Assembly (NCBI GenBank): GCA_964469505.1
Contig: CAYXZO010000048.1
Span: 1-17,071, forward strand
DNA: 17,071 bases
From: CAYXZO01 sp964469505
Lineage (GTDB): Bacteria > Fidelibacterota > UBA8477 > JABMPR01
Reading direction: 5' to 3'
Shown one piece after another: positions 14,912 to 17,071 of this stretch. The notes under the pieces are model-generated. The model was not told the DNA's origin. It ran no database searches and worked only from the letters and a program-made list of their open reading frames with translations. The position numbers and the translations under genes are program-made. Numbering within the stretch: the stretch's first letter is position 1; every line of letters starts with the position of its first letter.

Positions 14912-15841
14912 TCATGCTTTACGACCTCGATAACGTACCCTAGGATCAACGAAACCATATATCAAGTCCACCAGAAAATTGGCGGTAACGAACACTAGGG
15001 CCGTCATCAAAACCGTCCCTTGAATTACCGGAAAGTCACGCTTCAGGATAGCATTCAGTGCCAACCTGCCGATTCCCGGCCAGTTGAATATGGATTCCGT
15101 GAGTACGGCGCCGCTTAAATAGCTACCGAAATCAACCCCAATGATGGTGATGATGGGGATCAAGGTATTTTTAAGGGCATGGCGAAAAATAACCCGTCGA
15201 GCCGGTAAGCCTTTAGCCCGGGCGGTACGCACAAAATCTTGCCCCAGTACCTCCAACATGTTGGCTCGAGTGATTCGTGCAAGGAAAGCAGCACTACGAA
15301 CCCCTAGAGTCAGAGCGGGCAAAATCAAATATGGTAGGCAACCATAGCCAGTCAGGTATGGCCATCCAAGGGCACGGGCTAAAAGCACCAGTAGTAAGCC
15401 CACCCAAAACACAGGAGCTGAAATACCCAAGAGAGCCAACACCATACTGGTATGATCCAGGGAGGAGTGGGGTTTCAATGAGGAAATCACTCCAATGGTC
15501 AAGCCTACCAGTACTGAGACCACCATCGCTCCAAAAGCCAATAAAAACGTAGCAGGGAAACGCTGAGCGATCATCTCCATTACGGGTTGCCGAGTTATGA
15601 ATGAACGCCCCAGGTCCCCTCGCGCCAGCCCTTTTAAGTAAAGCCAGAACTGCTTGCCCAACGGTTCGTTCAGGTGAAATTCATTTCTCAGCCGCTCGAG
15701 GGTGGCCTCATCATATCGTTCACCGACCATGGAAAGTACCGGGTCACCAGGGACAATGTACATCAAAACGAAAGTGAGGGCGATTATCCCAAACAAAACC
15801 GGAATCAGCTGTAAAAATCGCCTCCATATGAAAGTCAGCAT
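14912..15841 (-). CDS. dppB: Peptide/nickel-type ABC transporter permease (DppB/OppB family)
   Basis: 309 residues, the usual length. The N-terminus is typical of the family (one helix, then YIVPGDPVLSMVG at 28-40). The GDLGRSF block is at about 75-81 and the EAA loop is DFVRTARAKGLPARRVIFRH, followed by NTLIPIITIIG. The C-terminus ends FVDPRVRYRGRKA, also typical. It is the partner channel subunit for DppC. It is the first gene of the pair, and the region upstream is shared with the divergent CDGSH gene. The ATG has only a weak AGGTG about 13 bases upstream. Whether it moves peptides, metals or other solutes cannot be decided here. Confidence 0.9.
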   Translation of the reverse strand: MLTFIWRRFLQLIPVLFGIIALTFVLMYIVPGDPVLSMVGERYDEATLERLRNEFHLNEPLGKQFWLYLKGLARGDLGRSFITRQPVMEMIAQRFPATFLLAFGAMVVSVLVGLTIGVISSLKPHSSLDHTSMVLALLGISAPVFWVGLLLVLLARALGWPYLTGYGCLPYLILPALTLGVRSAAFLARITRANMLEVLGQDFVRTARAKGLPARRVIFRHALKNTLIPIITIIGVDFGSYLSGAVLTESIFNWPGIGRLALNAILKRDFPVIQGTVLMTALVFVTANFLVDLIYGFVDPRVRYRGRKA

Positions 15842-15891
15842 GTCAGTGAAATTACACCTGTATTTAAAAGTCGGGAGTGAAATAATCCTGC

Positions 15892-15926
15892 CATAATTTC
15901 CATTATGAAATGCGCACCTACCAGGT
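15892..15926. repeat. Two short inverted repeats upstream of dppB
   Basis: CATAAT and ATTATG (15892-15897 and 15902-15907) form 6-base arms around a 4-base gap. A second element, ACCT-ACC-AGGT, lies at 15916-15926. Both sit in the divergent region between dppB and the CDGSH gene, 50 to 85 bases before dppB, where an operator would be expected. They are short enough to be chance. No convincing -35/-10 pair was found for either gene here. Confidence 0.25.
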
Positions 15927-16032
15927 ACAGCAATGACGTTTATTTTATGAGAGAAAAGTGACCGGCTTTTGGATATTATGAGGCACGAGACAAAAAAGCC
16001 TGATAATCACCATCTAGGGGAGAGACAAGCGA

Positions 16033-16215
16033 ATGGAGCAAAGCAAACCAACGAAGAACAACCATCCCATTGACCGAATTGAAGCCCAACCTGGTGACAA
16101 TATAGCTATTTGTCGGTGTTGGGCTGCAGCAAATATGCCCTATTGTGATGGTTCACATAAATCAATACCCGGGCGCGGTCCAGCGATAATTAACATCGTT
16201 CGCCAACCCAAATAG
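16033..16215 (+). CDS. Small CDGSH iron-sulfur domain protein
   Basis: 60 residues. The central motif CRCWAAANMPYCDGSH (27-42) matches the CDGSH pattern CxC-x2-(S/T)-x3-P-x-CDGSH, except that Ala replaces the Ser/Thr. Cys27, Cys29, Cys38 and His42 should bind a [2Fe-2S] cluster, as in the mitoNEET-type family (PF09360). There is no membrane helix, so it is probably a soluble cytoplasmic electron carrier or cluster-transfer protein. GGGGAG about 11 bases upstream supports the ATG. It is divergent from dppB and stands 125 bases before the first two-CW gene. Its partner enzyme is unknown. Confidence 0.85.
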   Translation: MEQSKPTKNNHPIDRIEAQPGDNIAICRCWAAANMPYCDGSHKSIPGRGPAIINIVRQPK

Positions 16216-16246
16216 GTTTATTTCTATAAAATTCACAAGTTTACTC

Positions 16247-16264
16247 ATGGGGGCTAGATCCCAT
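16247..16264. repeat. Short inverted repeat before the first two-CW promoter
   Basis: ATGGG (16247-16251) and CCCAT (16260-16264) are separated by 8 bases. It ends just before the TTGACA of the next promoter, where an operator could act. It could also be a weak stem after the CDGSH gene, but no T-run follows. Low weight. Confidence 0.25.
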
Positions 16265-16267
16265 TAA

Positions 16268-16296
16268 TTGACAAAATGAAATAATGCTGCTAGATT
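16268..16296 (+). promoter_or_regulatory. Sigma70-like promoter for the first two-CW gene
   Basis: A perfect TTGACA (16268-16273), a 17-base spacer and TAGATT (16291-16296, 4 of 6) point to a start near 16303. That leaves a leader of roughly 38 bases before the chosen ATG at 16341. Confidence 0.5.
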
Positions 16297-16340
16297 TTTG
16301 CTGCTAATTTTCAGCACCGGAAATGAAGGATCTACATCCC

Positions 16341-16637
16341 ATGAGACAAACAAACTGTTGGGAATTCTTAGAATGCGGTCGAGAACCAGGTGGCAAAAAA
16401 GTCCATGAATTAGGAGTGTGTCCCGCTGCTGCTGCCCCAGACTATGATGGCATAAACAGCGGTTATAACGGAGGAAGGGTCTGTTGGGCAATAGCTGGTA
16501 CTTTTTGCCAGGGCATAGTCCAAGGTCGTCTGGCACGCAAAATTGCCAGTTGTTTAGATTGCACCTTCTTGAAAAAAGTGATGCAAGAAGAAGGACCTAG
16601 CTTCCAGCTGATTCCCCCTCATACCACCCAACCGTGA
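16341..16637 (+). CDS. Two-CW-type small cysteine protein, copy 1
   Basis: 98 residues with seven cysteines (6, 12, 27, 48, 56, 71, 74) in the arrangement NCWEFLECG ... GVCPA ... VCWAIAGTFC ... SCLDCTF. This matches the small 'two-CW domain' proteins I know from anaerobic and sediment bacteria; their function is not established. The cysteine spacing suggests a metal or iron-sulfur site, which is inference. There is no signal peptide or membrane segment. I chose the ATG at 16341 over the in-frame ATG at 16323 because AAGGA lies about 10 bases before it and because the N-terminus (MRQTNCW) then matches that of the second copy (MKINCW). It has its own promoter. Confidence 0.8.
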   Translation: MRQTNCWEFLECGREPGGKKVHELGVCPAAAAPDYDGINSGYNGGRVCWAIAGTFCQGIVQGRLARKIASCLDCTFLKKVMQEEGPSFQLIPPHTTQP

Positions 16638-16703
16638 TCCATGAATTCTGTTTTATTAAATATTAATCTTTTGGGTTACTATGATAAAATGGCAAGTGAA
16701 CTT

Positions 16704-16731
16704 TTAACAACGTCAATTAAATTCGTATAAT
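16704..16731 (+). promoter_or_regulatory. Sigma70-like promoter for the second two-CW gene
   Basis: TTAACA (16704-16709, 5 of 6) and a perfect TATAAT (16726-16731) with a 16-base spacer lie in a very AT-rich stretch. The start would be near 16738, giving a leader of about 65 bases that contains a short TTGCC/GGCAA inverted repeat and ends in a strong ribosome binding site. Confidence 0.55.
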
Positions 16732-16802
16732 TTTTGCATTATGCAACTTTTGCCAGAGCAGACAGGCAAGTATGCACCACTACGGGTGGGGAGGAGGTCA
16801 TT

Positions 16803-17071
16803 ATGAAAATAAATTGTTGGGAGTTCATGAAATGCGGGCGGGAGCCAGGTGGTAATAAAGTCCACGAACTAGGTGTTTGTCCGGCTGCCGCAAACTCAAA
16901 CTACGATGGCCTAAATAGCGGTCATAATGGCGGAAGGATCTGTTGGGCCGTTTCTGGCACTTTCTGCAACGGAGTAGTGCAAGGAACGTTTGCAGAAAAA
17001 CGCATGAGTTGCCTTTCCTGCGATTTCTTTGCAAAAGTTAGAGAGGAAGAACCGCCGACTAAGTTCGTTTT
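16803..17071 (+). CDS. Two-CW-type small cysteine protein, copy 2 (3' end missing)
   Basis: 89 codons are visible before the right edge. Hand alignment to copy 1 shows about 70% identity over the 76 residues from NCW to the KV after the last cysteine pair. All seven cysteines (5, 11, 26, 47, 55, 70, 73) and the blocks CGREPGG, KVHELGVCPAAA, NGGR and GTFC are kept. The ATG has GGAGGAGGT about 5 bases upstream, by far the strongest ribosome binding site in this cluster, so it may be made at a higher level than copy 1. The variable residues lie mainly in the C-terminal third. Its C-terminus and the next genes are not visible. Confidence 0.82.
   Translation, partial: MKINCWEFMKCGREPGGNKVHELGVCPAAANSNYDGLNSGHNGGRICWAVSGTFCNGVVQGTFAEKRMSCLSCDFFAKVREEEPPTKFV

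Noticed and set aside
16638..16690. AT-rich stretch after the first two-CW gene as a terminator
   Set aside because: There is no GC stem before the A/T runs. It is better explained as the AT-rich region upstream of the next promoter.

Overview
The window looks like a bacterial chromosome of roughly balanced base composition from a Gram-negative-type, respiring organism. It has several predicted lipoproteins, a full alternative complex III (ACIII) operon, a YibQ-type envelope deacetylase and paired small cysteine-rich proteins. The combination suggests the wider FCB group or a related candidate phylum (for example Calditrichota, KSB1 or Zixibacteria). That placement is inference from gene content only. 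No rRNA, tRNA, CRISPR array, insertion sequence or prophage signature was seen.

Left part (1-5278, minus strand): a tightly packed seven-gene operon, read right to left. It holds two tandem, distantly similar lipoproteins; a YibQ-like divergent polysaccharide deacetylase; a PdxJ-fold protein that has lost most PdxJ catalytic residues; a type II (Rhizobium etli-like) asparaginase; a ComEB-type dCMP deaminase; and a class A beta-lactamase-fold lipoprotein cut off by the left edge. Genes overlap by 4 bases or lie within about 15 bases of each other, and four of the seven appear to start at TTG or GTG. A single plus-strand gene (5389-6051) encodes a stand-alone RibD C-terminal-type reductase.

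Middle (6091-13842, minus strand): the respiratory operon actABCDEF, followed by a small one-helix membrane protein. The parts are a membrane-anchored pentaheme cytochrome (ActA), a fused molybdopterin-oxidoreductase-like/iron-sulfur subunit (ActB), an NrfD-type quinol-binding membrane subunit (ActC), a two-helix subunit (ActD), a monoheme lipoprotein cytochrome (ActE) and a second polytopic subunit (ActF). Together they oxidise quinol and pass electrons to periplasmic or oxidase-bound cytochrome. A good sigma70-like promoter and an inverted repeat lie in the leader. No terminal oxidase genes follow. Upstream lies a two-gene peptide ABC permease pair (dppB, dppC) with no ATPase or binding protein in view.

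Right end (16033-17071, plus strand): three small cysteine proteins. One is a CDGSH iron-sulfur protein. The other two are tandem copies of a seven-cysteine 'two-CW' protein, each with its own recognisable promoter, and the second is cut off by the window edge. The most interesting points are the PdxJ-fold pseudoenzyme coupled to asparaginase, and this small cysteine-protein island.
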